Shown: positions 1 to 5,001 of the stretch, piece after piece
How the letters are laid out: every line of letters begins with the position of its first letter
Numbering within the stretch: the first letter of the stretch is position 1
Assembly: GCA_003135035.1 (NCBI GenBank)
Contig: PLDE01000071.1
Coordinates: 1-7,211 of the forward strand
DNA length: 7,211 nt
Direction of reading: 5' to 3'
DNA from: Candidatus Dormiibacterota bacterium
Lineage (GTDB): Bacteria > Chloroflexota > Dormibacteria > Aeolococcales > Bog-877
Program-made: the position numbers and the translations under genes
The notes under the pieces: model-generated
What the model saw: only the letters and a program-made list of their open reading frames with translations
What the model was told of the DNA's origin: nothing
The model's database searches: none

Positions 1-888
1 ATCGTGGACGAGCAGCATCGCTTCGGCGTTGAGCAGAGGCTGCGACTGCTGGAGAAGGCCAAGGTCAACCCTGACTTTCTCTCCATGACGGCGACGCCAA
101 TACCCCGCTCCTTGGCAAGAACGCTCTATGGCGACCTCGACGTCAGTCAGATCCGCCATCTGCCCCCGGACCGGATTCCGATTCAGACCAGGCTGGTGGA
201 GCCGGATCAGCGAGACGCCGCCTATCAATTCATGCGCGAGCAGGTCCGCGGCGGACGCCAGGGTTTCATCATCTGTCCCCTCGTGGAGGACTCCCCTCTG
301 CGCCAGTCCCGCTCCGCCACTACCGAGTTTGAGCGACTCCAGGCGGAGGTGTTGCCCGACCTACGGCTGACCCTGCTCCACGGGAGGATGCCGGCACGCC
401 AGAAGGCGGAGCGGATGGAGGCATTCGTGCAGGGAGCGTTCGACATCCTGGTGGCCACCAGCATCATCGAGGTGGGCGTTGACGTCCCCAACGCCACCGT
501 CATGGGGATCGAGGATGCGGACCGCTTCGGACTGGCGCAGCTGCACCAGTTCCGGGGCCGAATCGGTCGTGGACCGCACGCCTCGCACTGCCTCTTGTTC
601 GCCGAGACCGATGATCCCAGCAGCCGGACCCGGCTGCAGGCCCTGGTCGACCATTCCGACGGCTTCGAGCTAGCCGAGATTGACCTTCGTCTGCGCGGAG
701 CCGGCGAACCCTACGGGCTTCGCCAGCACGGGTTGCCCGAGATGCGGGTCGGCGACCTGCTCGACGAGGAGCTGCGCCGCCGGGCGCGCTCGGCGGCCGA
801 AACCCTGCTCGACCGCGACCCGGAGCTGAGGGACCCCCGGCTTCGCCGGCAGATGCGCCATTACCAGGTCGTGTTCGAGTTCGACTGA
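1..888 (+). CDS. recG: ATP-dependent DNA helicase RecG, C-terminal part (5' end outside window)
   Basis: RecG is a superfamily 2 DNA translocase that remodels stalled replication forks and Holliday junctions. The window opens in frame at the Walker B motif (IVDEQHRFG, nt 1-27), so the wedge domain and Walker A are missing. About 295 residues are present against a usual total near 700. Visible in order: motif III MTATPIPR (nt 85-108), LHGRM before motif V (about nt 376-390), SIIEVGVDVPNA (about nt 460-495), motif VI QFRGRIGRG (about nt 547-573), and the RecG-specific C-terminal region with DGFELAEIDLRLRGAGE, then RQHGLPE and GDLL (nt 658-762). That last block separates RecG from Mfd, which shares the helicase core. 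The gene ends in TGA with no obvious terminator. The family assignment is secure; nothing is broken in the visible part. Confidence 0.97.
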   Translation: MVDEQHRFGVEQRLRLLEKAKVNPDFLSMTATPIPRSLARTLYGDLDVSQIRHLPPDRIPIQTRLVEPDQRDAAYQFMREQVRGGRQGFIICPLVEDSPLRQSRSATTEFERLQAEVLPDLRLTLLHGRMPARQKAERMEAFVQGAFDILVATSIIEVGVDVPNATVMGIEDADRFGLAQLHQFRGRIGRGPHASHCLLFAETDDPSSRTRLQALVDHSDGFELAEIDLRLRGAGEPYGLRQHGLPEMRVGDLLDEELRRRARSAAETLLDRDPELRDPRLRRQMRHYQVVFEFD

Positions 889-921
889 GCCACCGAGCTG
901 TCCGCACGATGACGGGCGGCG

Positions 922-939
922 CGGGTCTCCCGGGTCTCC
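922..939. repeat. Perfect 9-bp tandem repeat (CGGGTCTCC x2)
   Basis: Two exact adjacent copies of CGGGTCTCC lie between the recG stop and the antitoxin start. They could be part of a toxin-antitoxin operator or chance low complexity in GC-rich DNA. No further copies were noticed nearby. Confidence 0.4.
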
Positions 940-973
940 ATGGTTAAGGCTGGTCGGCAGGTATCTCGGCTAG

Positions 974-990
974 GTGCGACTAGGTAGCAC
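974..990. promoter_or_regulatory. Candidate operator of the antitoxin gene
   Basis: The 17-bp segment GTGCGACTAGGTAGCAC ends one base before the antitoxin ATG. It is an imperfect inverted repeat: outer arms GTGC/GCAC are exact and 6 of 8 arm pairs match. Phd/VapB antitoxins usually repress their own operon by binding such palindromes at the start. No Shine-Dalgarno lies before the ATG, so the mRNA may be leaderless and this site would overlap its promoter. Position and symmetry are seen; the binding function is inferred. Confidence 0.35.
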
Positions 991-991
991 A

Positions 992-1261
992 ATGGAACGG
1001 ATAGGGGTGCGAGAACTTCGCCAGCACGCCAGTCGGTACCTCGCCCGGGTCGCGACTGGAGAGACGATCGAATTGACCGATCGAGGCCGTTCCGTCGCGC
1101 TTCTGGTGCCAACCAGCAGGGACCCGTGGCAGGACCTGGTCGCTAGCGGCCAGGTCCTCGCCGCGGCGAGTGACGGCGACGTAGCCGCCGACGCGCCGGG
1201 CGACTACGGCATCGACGCCTCGGCCCGCCTGGCGGCGATCCGCGAGGAGGAGGAGCGGTGA
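992..1261 (+). CDS. Type II antitoxin, Phd/YefM (VapB-like) family
   Basis: The predicted antitoxin has 89 residues. The first 50 or so match the Phd/YefM DNA-binding fold: IGVRELRQHASRYL, then VATGETIELTDRGR and VALLVP. This is the domain that dimerises and binds the operon operator. The acidic, Ala/Asp-rich C-terminal half (about residues 50-89) would be the part that wraps around and blocks a VapC toxin. ATG at 992 is preferred over the in-frame GTG at 974 because homologues begin right at this motif and because 974-990 looks like an operator. Neither start has a clear Shine-Dalgarno. The TGA stop overlaps the GTG of the following vapC by four bases (GTGA), the usual coupled arrangement. 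The reading frame is intact although its partner toxin is not. Family call is confident; actual antitoxin activity is inferred. Confidence 0.88.
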   Translation: MERIGVRELRQHASRYLARVATGETIELTDRGRSVALLVPTSRDPWQDLVASGQVLAAASDGDVAADAPGDYGIDASARLAAIREEEER

Positions 1262-1662
1262 GGCTCTACCTCGACTCGTCCGCCCTGGTGAAGCTCGTCC
1301 AACGCGAAGCCGACACGGACGCTCTGCGAAAGTTCCTGCGTCGGCACAGGTCAGACCAACTGGTGGCCAGCGCGCTGGCTCGTGTCGAGGTGGTGCGGGC
1401 TGTCTCCGCCGGTGGGCTCCGTGCTCTTTAGCACGCGCGTCGGAAACTCTCACGCCTCGACCAGATCCTGCTCAGCTCCGATCTTCTCGATCGGGCTGCG
1501 ACGTTGGCACCGACTCTCCAGCTGCGAAGCCTCGCTGCGATCCATATCGCGTCTGCCCAGGTCGTTGGCAGCGAGCTGCGGACGATCGTTACCTACGACC
1601 AACAGATGGCCAACGCCGCCGCAGGTCTTGGTCTTCCTGTGGAAGCCCCGGGAACGACCTAG
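1258..1662 (+). pseudogene. VapC-type PIN-domain toxin, disrupted by in-frame TAG and lacking one catalytic Asp
   Basis: Reading from GTG 1258 gives a 134-codon VapC-like PIN-domain frame, a normal length. VapC toxins are Mg2+-dependent ribonucleases cutting tRNA or rRNA, with four acidic residues. Here YLDSSALVKL (D6), ARVE (E44) and TYDQQM (D114) are present. The third acidic position, normally in LRSLDAIHLA, reads LRSLAAIHIA: A93, codon GCT at 1534-1536, one base from GAT. Codon 58 (1429-1431) is TAG within GLRAL*HARRKL, where CAG (Gln) would fit. Similarity resumes in the same frame after the stop, so this is a nonsense mutation, not a frameshift. The 57-residue product would lack half the active site. 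TAG ends coaD, fabD, acpP and the SepIVA-like gene here, so recoding is unlikely. A sequencing error could explain the stop but hardly the Ala as well. Confidence 0.87.
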
Positions 1663-1761
1663 CTCCGCCCTAGCGGACTCCGAGCCGGCCTAGAAACGCC
1701 GTCGCACTGGTGGCACAGCGGATTCGAGAGCCTTCCAGCAGCGCGAACGTGCTTCGTAGAC

Positions 1762-1776
1762 GGTCCGGCCCGGACC
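1762..1776 (-). terminator. Possible stem-loop after the azoR-like gene
   Basis: A perfect 6-bp inverted repeat (GGTCCG, loop GCC, CGGACC) lies 3 bases beyond the stop of the minus-strand azoR-like gene. There is no T-tract, so it is not a textbook intrinsic terminator. GC-rich bacteria often use such U-less hairpins, but the stem is short. It may equally act on transcripts coming from the vapC side. Confidence 0.3.
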
Positions 1777-1779
1777 CGC

Positions 1780-2439
1780 TCAGGCCACCTGCTCCTGGGC
1801 TGGCTCGGGCGAGAGCTCCTCACCCTGGCTAAGGGCCAGGGCGAGACCGAGCTCGAGAGCTTCGGCTGCCTTCCCGCGCAGGGATTCCATGGCCGGGTTG
1901 GTCTCAGCGAGGGTGAGCTCGACCGCGTTCAAGCGCAGATCAAGACCCCAGACGTCCTCGAAAATGCGCCGCAGCCAGGGGGTGCTGTGGTCCCAGCCAT
2001 GGCGCGGGGAGCCCTCACCGTAGGCGCCACCCCGAGCGAGCAATAGCAGGGCTGGCTTATCGGCCAGTAGCGGGGTCGCGCGGGGGCGCATGCGGGGATC
2101 GGTGTAGACGAGGTCGACCCAGGCCTTGACGTGCTGGGGCACCCCAAAGTTGTAAATGGGGATGGCCAGCAAAAGAGCGTCGGCCTGCTCCAACTCGTCG
2201 ACCAGGGAAGCGGCCAGGCCGACCGCCTGCCGCTGCGCCGACGACTCCGTACCGGTGCCGCCCATGGCCAAGGCAGCCTCCCGCCAGGCCGTGGCGGGCA
2301 AGGGCTCGATTCCGAGATCACGTTCGGTGACAGTGCCCTCCGGGTGGCGGCTCTGCCAGCCCGCCTGAGCGGTGTCGGCAAGAGCCCGGGTCACCGAGCC
2401 CTCGCGGCGAATGCTGGCGTCGATGCGGAACAAATTCAT
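1780..2439 (-). CDS. FMN-dependent NAD(P)H oxidoreductase, AzoR/quinone-reductase-like
   Basis: This 219-residue protein has the flavodoxin-like fold of the AzoR/NAD(P)H dehydrogenase (quinone) family. These soluble homodimers use FMN and NAD(P)H for two-electron reduction of quinones and azo compounds, protecting against electrophilic quinones. Motifs seen: N-terminal phosphate-binding segment IDASIRREGSVTR (residues 6-18), the FMN-contact motif PIYNFGVPQHVKAWVD (94-109), and ARGGAYGEGSP (135-145) at the flavin-ring loop. Length fits the family at about 200-220. ATG at 2439 has a strong Shine-Dalgarno, GGAGG seven bases upstream. The Glu/Pro-rich tail (207-219) is probably disordered. The gene lies 75 bp behind the PPOX gene on the same strand, so they may be co-transcribed, but a near-palindrome in that gap suggests its own control. 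The true substrate cannot be read from sequence. Confidence 0.9.
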   Translation of the reverse strand: MNLFRIDASIRREGSVTRALADTAQAGWQSRHPEGTVTERDLGIEPLPATAWREAALAMGGTGTESSAQRQAVGLAASLVDELEQADALLLAIPIYNFGVPQHVKAWVDLVYTDPRMRPRATPLLADKPALLLLARGGAYGEGSPRHGWDHSTPWLRRIFEDVWGLDLRLNAVELTLAETNPAMESLRGKAAEALELGLALALSQGEELSPEPAQEQVA

Positions 2440-2465
2440 GGTGGTCCTCCGCTGAGGGGTGGTGG

Positions 2466-2484
2466 CTTCTGAACGGTTCTGAAG
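2466..2484. promoter_or_regulatory. Candidate operator: 19-bp near-palindrome upstream of the azoR-like gene
   Basis: CTTCTGAACGGTTCTGAAG is an inverted repeat with 8 of 9 arm pairs matching, and it also contains TTCTGAA as a direct repeat (2467-2473 and 2477-2483). A further GTTCTG half-site follows at 2489-2494. The site is 27-45 bp upstream of the azoR-like ATG on the minus strand, where a repressor would cover the promoter. Quinone-reductase genes of this type are often controlled by MarR- or HxlR-family regulators; none is encoded in the window. Symmetry is seen, function is inferred. Confidence 0.45.
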
Positions 2485-2514
2485 AGCCGTTCTGGGGCCG
2501 CCTTGCCGTGGCCG

Positions 2515-3015
2515 TCAGCCATTAGCGGACGCCGCTGTTGCGGGCCTTCTGCCGCCGCTCGCGATCACCCCGTAAACCCGACTCACGTGTATGCGGAGCA
2601 CCAGGCGGCGGTTGGCGATCATCTCGGCGTCGAATCCCTCGCCAATGCCCGACGGGCTATAGAAGCTCGAGTGGATCTGGCGGAGTTCGTCGATCGCCGG
2701 GTCGCCCGGCGTGGTGGCCACCTCCGACAGGTCCGCCTTTCCCTCGGCGACGGCATAGGCCCAGAAGTTGTCTCCGCTCACATGGGGGGCGACTCTCGCG
2801 TGACGGGCGGCGTTTCGGGCCTTGGTCCGGTCCGCGGTGGTGGAGATCCGGATCACCCGAGTGTCGGCGTCGACGAGGTAGAGCACGTTGGAGAGTTGCG
2901 GTCGCCCGTCGCGCTGCAGGGTGGCCAGGATGCCCTCTCGGCTAGAGGTGACCAGGTCCCAGAGGGCGTCGTCCCCCATCTCGGCACTCTCGCTCAGCGA
3001 CTTTAGGTTGCTCAT
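2515..3015 (-). CDS. PPOX-fold flavin/F420-type oxidoreductase (Rv1155-like)
   Basis: This 166-residue protein belongs to the pyridoxamine-5'-phosphate-oxidase-like split-barrel class and most resembles the actinobacterial PPOX F420-dependent group typified by mycobacterial Rv1155. Support: SREGILATLQRDGRPQLSNV (residues 25-44), ISTTADRTKARNAARH (57-72) and VSGDNFWAYAVAEGKADLS (79-97), the family's core strands and cofactor-phosphate contacts. These dimers bind F420 or FMN; physiological substrates are mostly unknown. The frame extends to GTG 3033, but ATG 3015 is preferred because the extra six residues do not look like the family. No Shine-Dalgarno precedes either start, and a TACCAT -10-like box nine bases before the ATG suggests a leaderless mRNA. 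The Gly/Arg/Ala tail (154-166) is probably disordered. Divergent from rsmD; the azoR-like gene follows on the same strand. Cofactor choice is inferred. Confidence 0.88.
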   Translation of the reverse strand: MSNLKSLSESAEMGDDALWDLVTSSREGILATLQRDGRPQLSNVLYLVDADTRVIRISTTADRTKARNAARHARVAPHVSGDNFWAYAVAEGKADLSEVATTPGDPAIDELRQIHSSFYSPSGIGEGFDAEMIANRRLVLRIHVSRVYGVIASGGRRPATAASANG

Positions 3016-3023
3016 GCAACTAC

Positions 3024-3029
3024 ATGGTA
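3024..3029 (-). promoter_or_regulatory. Candidate -10 box for a leaderless PPOX transcript
   Basis: On the minus strand TACCAT (TANNNT type) ends nine bases before the ATG at 3015, placing the predicted start of transcription at or next to the initiation codon. No good -35 box is visible. The box sits inside CTACATGGTAG (3020-3030), a small inverted repeat in the divergent intergenic region. Confidence 0.3.
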
Positions 3030-3093
3030 GCACCGGGCGGCAGGGGGGACCCGTCTAGATGCTGGCGGGCCTAGCCCTGCGATCCTTGCCGGC

Positions 3094-3714
3094 ATGGTGT
3101 CTGCCGGCTCGCGTCGCCCCTCCCGCCCTCGCGCCACCGCCGGTGCCCGGGTGACGGGAGGGGAGGCGGCCGGGCGGCGGTTGCTCACCGAGATGGCTCC
3201 CGACCTGCGAGCCACCACGGGGTTGGTTCGAGCTGCCTGCTTCAACATCCTGGGTGAGCAGGTGGTCGGGGCTCGGGTCGTCGACCTCTGCGCCGGTGCC
3301 GGCAGCCTGGGCATCGAGGCCCTCTCCCGAGGCGCTGGGCATGCCACATTCGTCGAGGTCCAGCGGGGCCGGGCTCAGGTGATCGAGGCCAACCTGGCGA
3401 GTTTGCACTGGGCTGATCGGGCCGAGGTGGTCGTCAGCGACGCGACCCACTGGATTCGGGTGGAGCCCTTGAAGCTGCAAGAGTGCCGGCTGGTCTTTCT
3501 CGACCCGCCCTATCGCGAGGCGGGGCCGCAACTCTGCCTGGACGTGCTCCGCCTGTTGGGCAAGCTGGCCGAGGAGGAAGGCGGCTGGGATCCCCGAGTG
3601 GTGGCGGAGCACCACCGCGATCTGTCGGTCCCAGCCCAGGTCGGCGCGCTAAATTGCGTGCGTACCGCTAGGTACGGCACCACGGTGCTCTCCTTCTACC
3701 GGAGGCTCCCATGA
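3094..3714 (+). CDS. rsmD: 16S rRNA (guanine966-N2)-methyltransferase RsmD
   Basis: RsmD uses S-adenosylmethionine to methylate G966 (E. coli numbering) of 16S rRNA during small-subunit assembly. The 206-residue product shows VTGGEAAGRRL (residues 20-30), corresponding to the usual MRVIAG.xRGRRL start, then TTGLVRAACFNIL (41-53), the SAM-binding loop VDLCAGAGSLGIEALSRGA (63-81), FVEV closing motif II (86-89) and the catalytic DPPY (137-140). The substrate-side segment usually reads RPTTDRVREALFNIL and is somewhat diverged here. ATG 3094 lacks a clear ribosome-binding site and adds about 19 basic residues; GTG 3151, at the conserved N-terminus, is a possible alternative. The TGA overlaps the coaD ATG as ATGA, so the two are translationally coupled. 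The rsmD-coaD pair is widely conserved and supports the call. Confidence 0.95.
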   Translation: MVSAGSRRPSRPRATAGARVTGGEAAGRRLLTEMAPDLRATTGLVRAACFNILGEQVVGARVVDLCAGAGSLGIEALSRGAGHATFVEVQRGRAQVIEANLASLHWADRAEVVVSDATHWIRVEPLKLQECRLVFLDPPYREAGPQLCLDVLRLLGKLAEEEGGWDPRVVAEHHRDLSVPAQVGALNCVRTARYGTTVLSFYRRLP

Positions 3715-4208
3715 CCACGGCGGTCTATCCCGGCAGCTTTGATCCCATCCACAGCGGCCACCTCGACGTGATCGGCAGAGCCTGCCAGATATTCGATCGC
3801 GTCGTGGTCGGAGTTCTTGACAACGAGCTCAAGCGGTACCTCTTCTCCGCCGAGGAACGGGCCGACCTGGTACGCCAGAGCCTGCCGGCTGACACCAAGA
3901 TCGAGGTTCGCCACTTCTCCGGCCTGGCGGTGGCCTTCGCCGTCGCCGAGGGGGCCCAGGTGATCGTCCGCGGCCTGCGCGCGGTCTCCGACCTCGACAG
4001 CGAGTTTCAGATGGCACTCATGAACCGGCGTCTGGAGCCGAAGGTCGACACCGTCTTCCTGACCACTGGTCTCTCCAACGTCTATCTCAGTTCCTCGTTG
4101 TTGCGGGATGTCTGCGCCCACGGCGGTAGCATCGAGGGGCTGGTTTCGCCGGCCGTCGAGCGAGCGCTCCAGCAGAAGTTGGCCCCGGCCGCGGTCCGGG
4201 CCGGGTAG
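3711..4208 (+). CDS. coaD: Phosphopantetheine adenylyltransferase (coenzyme A biosynthesis)
   Basis: CoaD transfers AMP from ATP to 4'-phosphopantetheine, giving dephospho-CoA, the penultimate step of CoA synthesis in the cytosol. The 165-residue length is typical. Motifs: YPGSFDPIHSGHLD (residues 6-19) carrying the nucleotidyltransferase HxGH (14-17), K41 in the NxxK..LFSAEER segment (38-50), VRGLRAVSDLDSEFQMALMNR (86-106) with the ATP-contacting arginines, and YLSSSLLRDV (125-134), the ISSxxVR-type motif. ATG 3711 has GGAGG five bases upstream and overlaps the rsmD stop. The more usual FLMPS segment reads FLTTG (116-120), which should not affect catalysis. Its product pathway feeds the 4'-phosphopantetheine arm of AcpP, encoded downstream. 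Confidence 0.98.
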   Translation: MTTAVYPGSFDPIHSGHLDVIGRACQIFDRVVVGVLDNELKRYLFSAEERADLVRQSLPADTKIEVRHFSGLAVAFAVAEGAQVIVRGLRAVSDLDSEFQMALMNRRLEPKVDTVFLTTGLSNVYLSSSLLRDVCAHGGSIEGLVSPAVERALQQKLAPAAVRAG

Positions 4209-4214
4209 AGGAGG
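4208..4214 (+). promoter_or_regulatory. Shine-Dalgarno GAGGAGG overlapping the coaD stop
   Basis: GAGGAGG begins on the last base of the coaD TAG and ends four bases before ATG 4219. It fixes the start of the SepIVA-like gene and implies that it is translated from the coaD transcript. Confidence 0.8.
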
Positions 4215-4218
4215 CACC

Positions 4219-4749
4219 ATGGCGGACGACCAAGACGACGACCAGGAGCCGGCTTCCGACGGTCTCTCGATCTTCGACGTCCTGGACCGCCTCGAGGCCC
4301 TGGTCAACCAGAGTCGACGGCTGCCCTTGACCTCCAGCATCGTGGTCGGCGAGGAGGAGATCCTGGAGGCGCTGGATCAGATTCGGGTATCGCTCCCAGA
4401 CGAGATCCGCGAGGCGCGCATGGTCCTGGAAACGAGGGACTCCCGCCTCCGCGAGGCGGCTGACCAAGCCGAGCAGACGATGCTGGCAGCCCAGGAGCGG
4501 GCCGACCGGCTCACCGACGACCACGAGGTGACCCGACGGGCCACCGCCGAGGCCGATCGGCTCCTCACCGACGCTCGCGACCGCAGCCGCAAGATGCGCC
4601 GGGACACCGACGACTATGTGCGCGACCGCATGGAGGAGCTGGAGACGGAGTTGGCATCGGCTCTGGCCCAGGTCCGCCGAGGACTGGAGACCCTCGATCC
4701 CGGCCAGGAGGGGGAGGAGAAACCCAAGGGCAAGGGACGGCGCCGCTAG
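4219..4749 (+). CDS. SepIVA/DivIVA-like coiled-coil protein (short form)
   Basis: The 176-residue cytoplasmic protein resembles mycobacterial SepIVA, a DivIVA-domain protein of septation and polar envelope synthesis; from memory SepIVA is about 245 residues, so this is a short form. An acidic N-terminus (residues 1-14) precedes IFDVLDRLEALV (18-29), LPLTSSIVVGEEEILEALD (35-53), and RVSLPDEIREAR (56-67), which line up with the SepIVA N-terminal region. A long Ala/Glu/Arg coiled coil follows (about 65-157) with repeated AxxxADRL-type heptads, then a basic tail KPKGKGRRR (168-176). No membrane segment or signal peptide is seen. ATG 4219 is chosen over the upstream in-frame start at 4108 because GAGGAGG (4208-4214) precedes it and the upstream stretch is coaD. 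The position between coaD and rpmF matches related actinobacterial genomes. Role in division is inferred by similarity and context. Confidence 0.78.
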   Translation: MADDQDDDQEPASDGLSIFDVLDRLEALVNQSRRLPLTSSIVVGEEEILEALDQIRVSLPDEIREARMVLETRDSRLREAADQAEQTMLAAQERADRLTDDHEVTRRATAEADRLLTDARDRSRKMRRDTDDYVRDRMEELETELASALAQVRRGLETLDPGQEGEEKPKGKGRRR

Positions 4750-4768
4750 GCGCTTCCAGGCCGCCTGC

Positions 4769-4774
4769 TAGACT
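4769..4774 (+). promoter_or_regulatory. Candidate -10 box upstream of rpmF
   Basis: TAGACT lies 11 bases before the rpmF ATG and no Shine-Dalgarno is present in between. This would fit a promoter with a very short or absent leader. No convincing -35 is visible, and rpmF may instead be read from the upstream operon. Confidence 0.25.
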
Positions 4775-4785
4775 CCGAATCCGTC

Positions 4786-4962
4786 ATGGCACTACCCAAA
4801 GAACGCATCCCCAAGGCCCGGCGCGACCGGCGCCGGTCGCATCTGGCCCTGCAGGGTCCAGCACTTTCGCCCTGTCCGCGCTGCCGCCAGCCTAGGCGGC
4901 CCCACACTGTCTGCGCCAACTGCGGTCAGTACAAGGGTCGCGAGGTCATCGCGACTGAGTAA
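4786..4962 (+). CDS. rpmF: 50S ribosomal protein L32
   Basis: This 58-residue, strongly basic protein is the small zinc-ribbon protein L32 (bL32) of the large ribosomal subunit. The start MALPKERIPKARRDRRRSH matches the family's MAVPKRK.SKSRRDKRR.H pattern. Four cysteines form the zinc site: CPRC (C30, C33) and CANC (C43, C46). The closing segment GQYKGREVI is the family's usual GYYKGREV. Because all four cysteines remain, this is the zinc-binding (C+) form, not the zinc-independent paralogue used under zinc starvation. It begins 36 bases after the SepIVA-like gene and ends in TAA. The DUF177/YceD gene that commonly precedes rpmF is missing, as is plsX, which commonly follows. The call is secure despite the small size. 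Confidence 0.97.
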   Translation: MALPKERIPKARRDRRRSHLALQGPALSPCPRCRQPRRPHTVCANCGQYKGREVIATE

Positions 4963-5001
4963 GGGCGGCCCCGAAGGGACTTTACTGAAGGTTTCTCGGC
5001 G

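Noticed and set aside
1429..1431. TAG recoding (readthrough amino acid) to rescue VapC
   Set aside because: TAG is the ordinary stop of coaD, the SepIVA-like gene, fabD and acpP in the same window, and the catalytic Asp is lost anyway.
1382..1693. A 103-codon + strand frame covering the second half of vapC in another phase
   Set aside because: It is Ser/Arg/Leu-rich without family motifs, whereas the other phase keeps clear VapC similarity through the TAG.
1663..1779. Possible tRNA-like or attachment sequence after vapC
   Set aside because: A GATTCGA stretch hinted at a T-loop, but no acceptor stem or anticodon arm could be drawn.
2131..2945. Several + strand frames opposite the azoR-like and PPOX genes
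   Set aside because: They are antisense shadows; the minus-strand frames carry clear family motifs.
4108..4218. N-terminal extension of the SepIVA-like gene
   Set aside because: The stretch overlaps the coaD 3' end in another phase, is Arg/Ser/Pro-rich, and a strong Shine-Dalgarno directly precedes ATG 4219.
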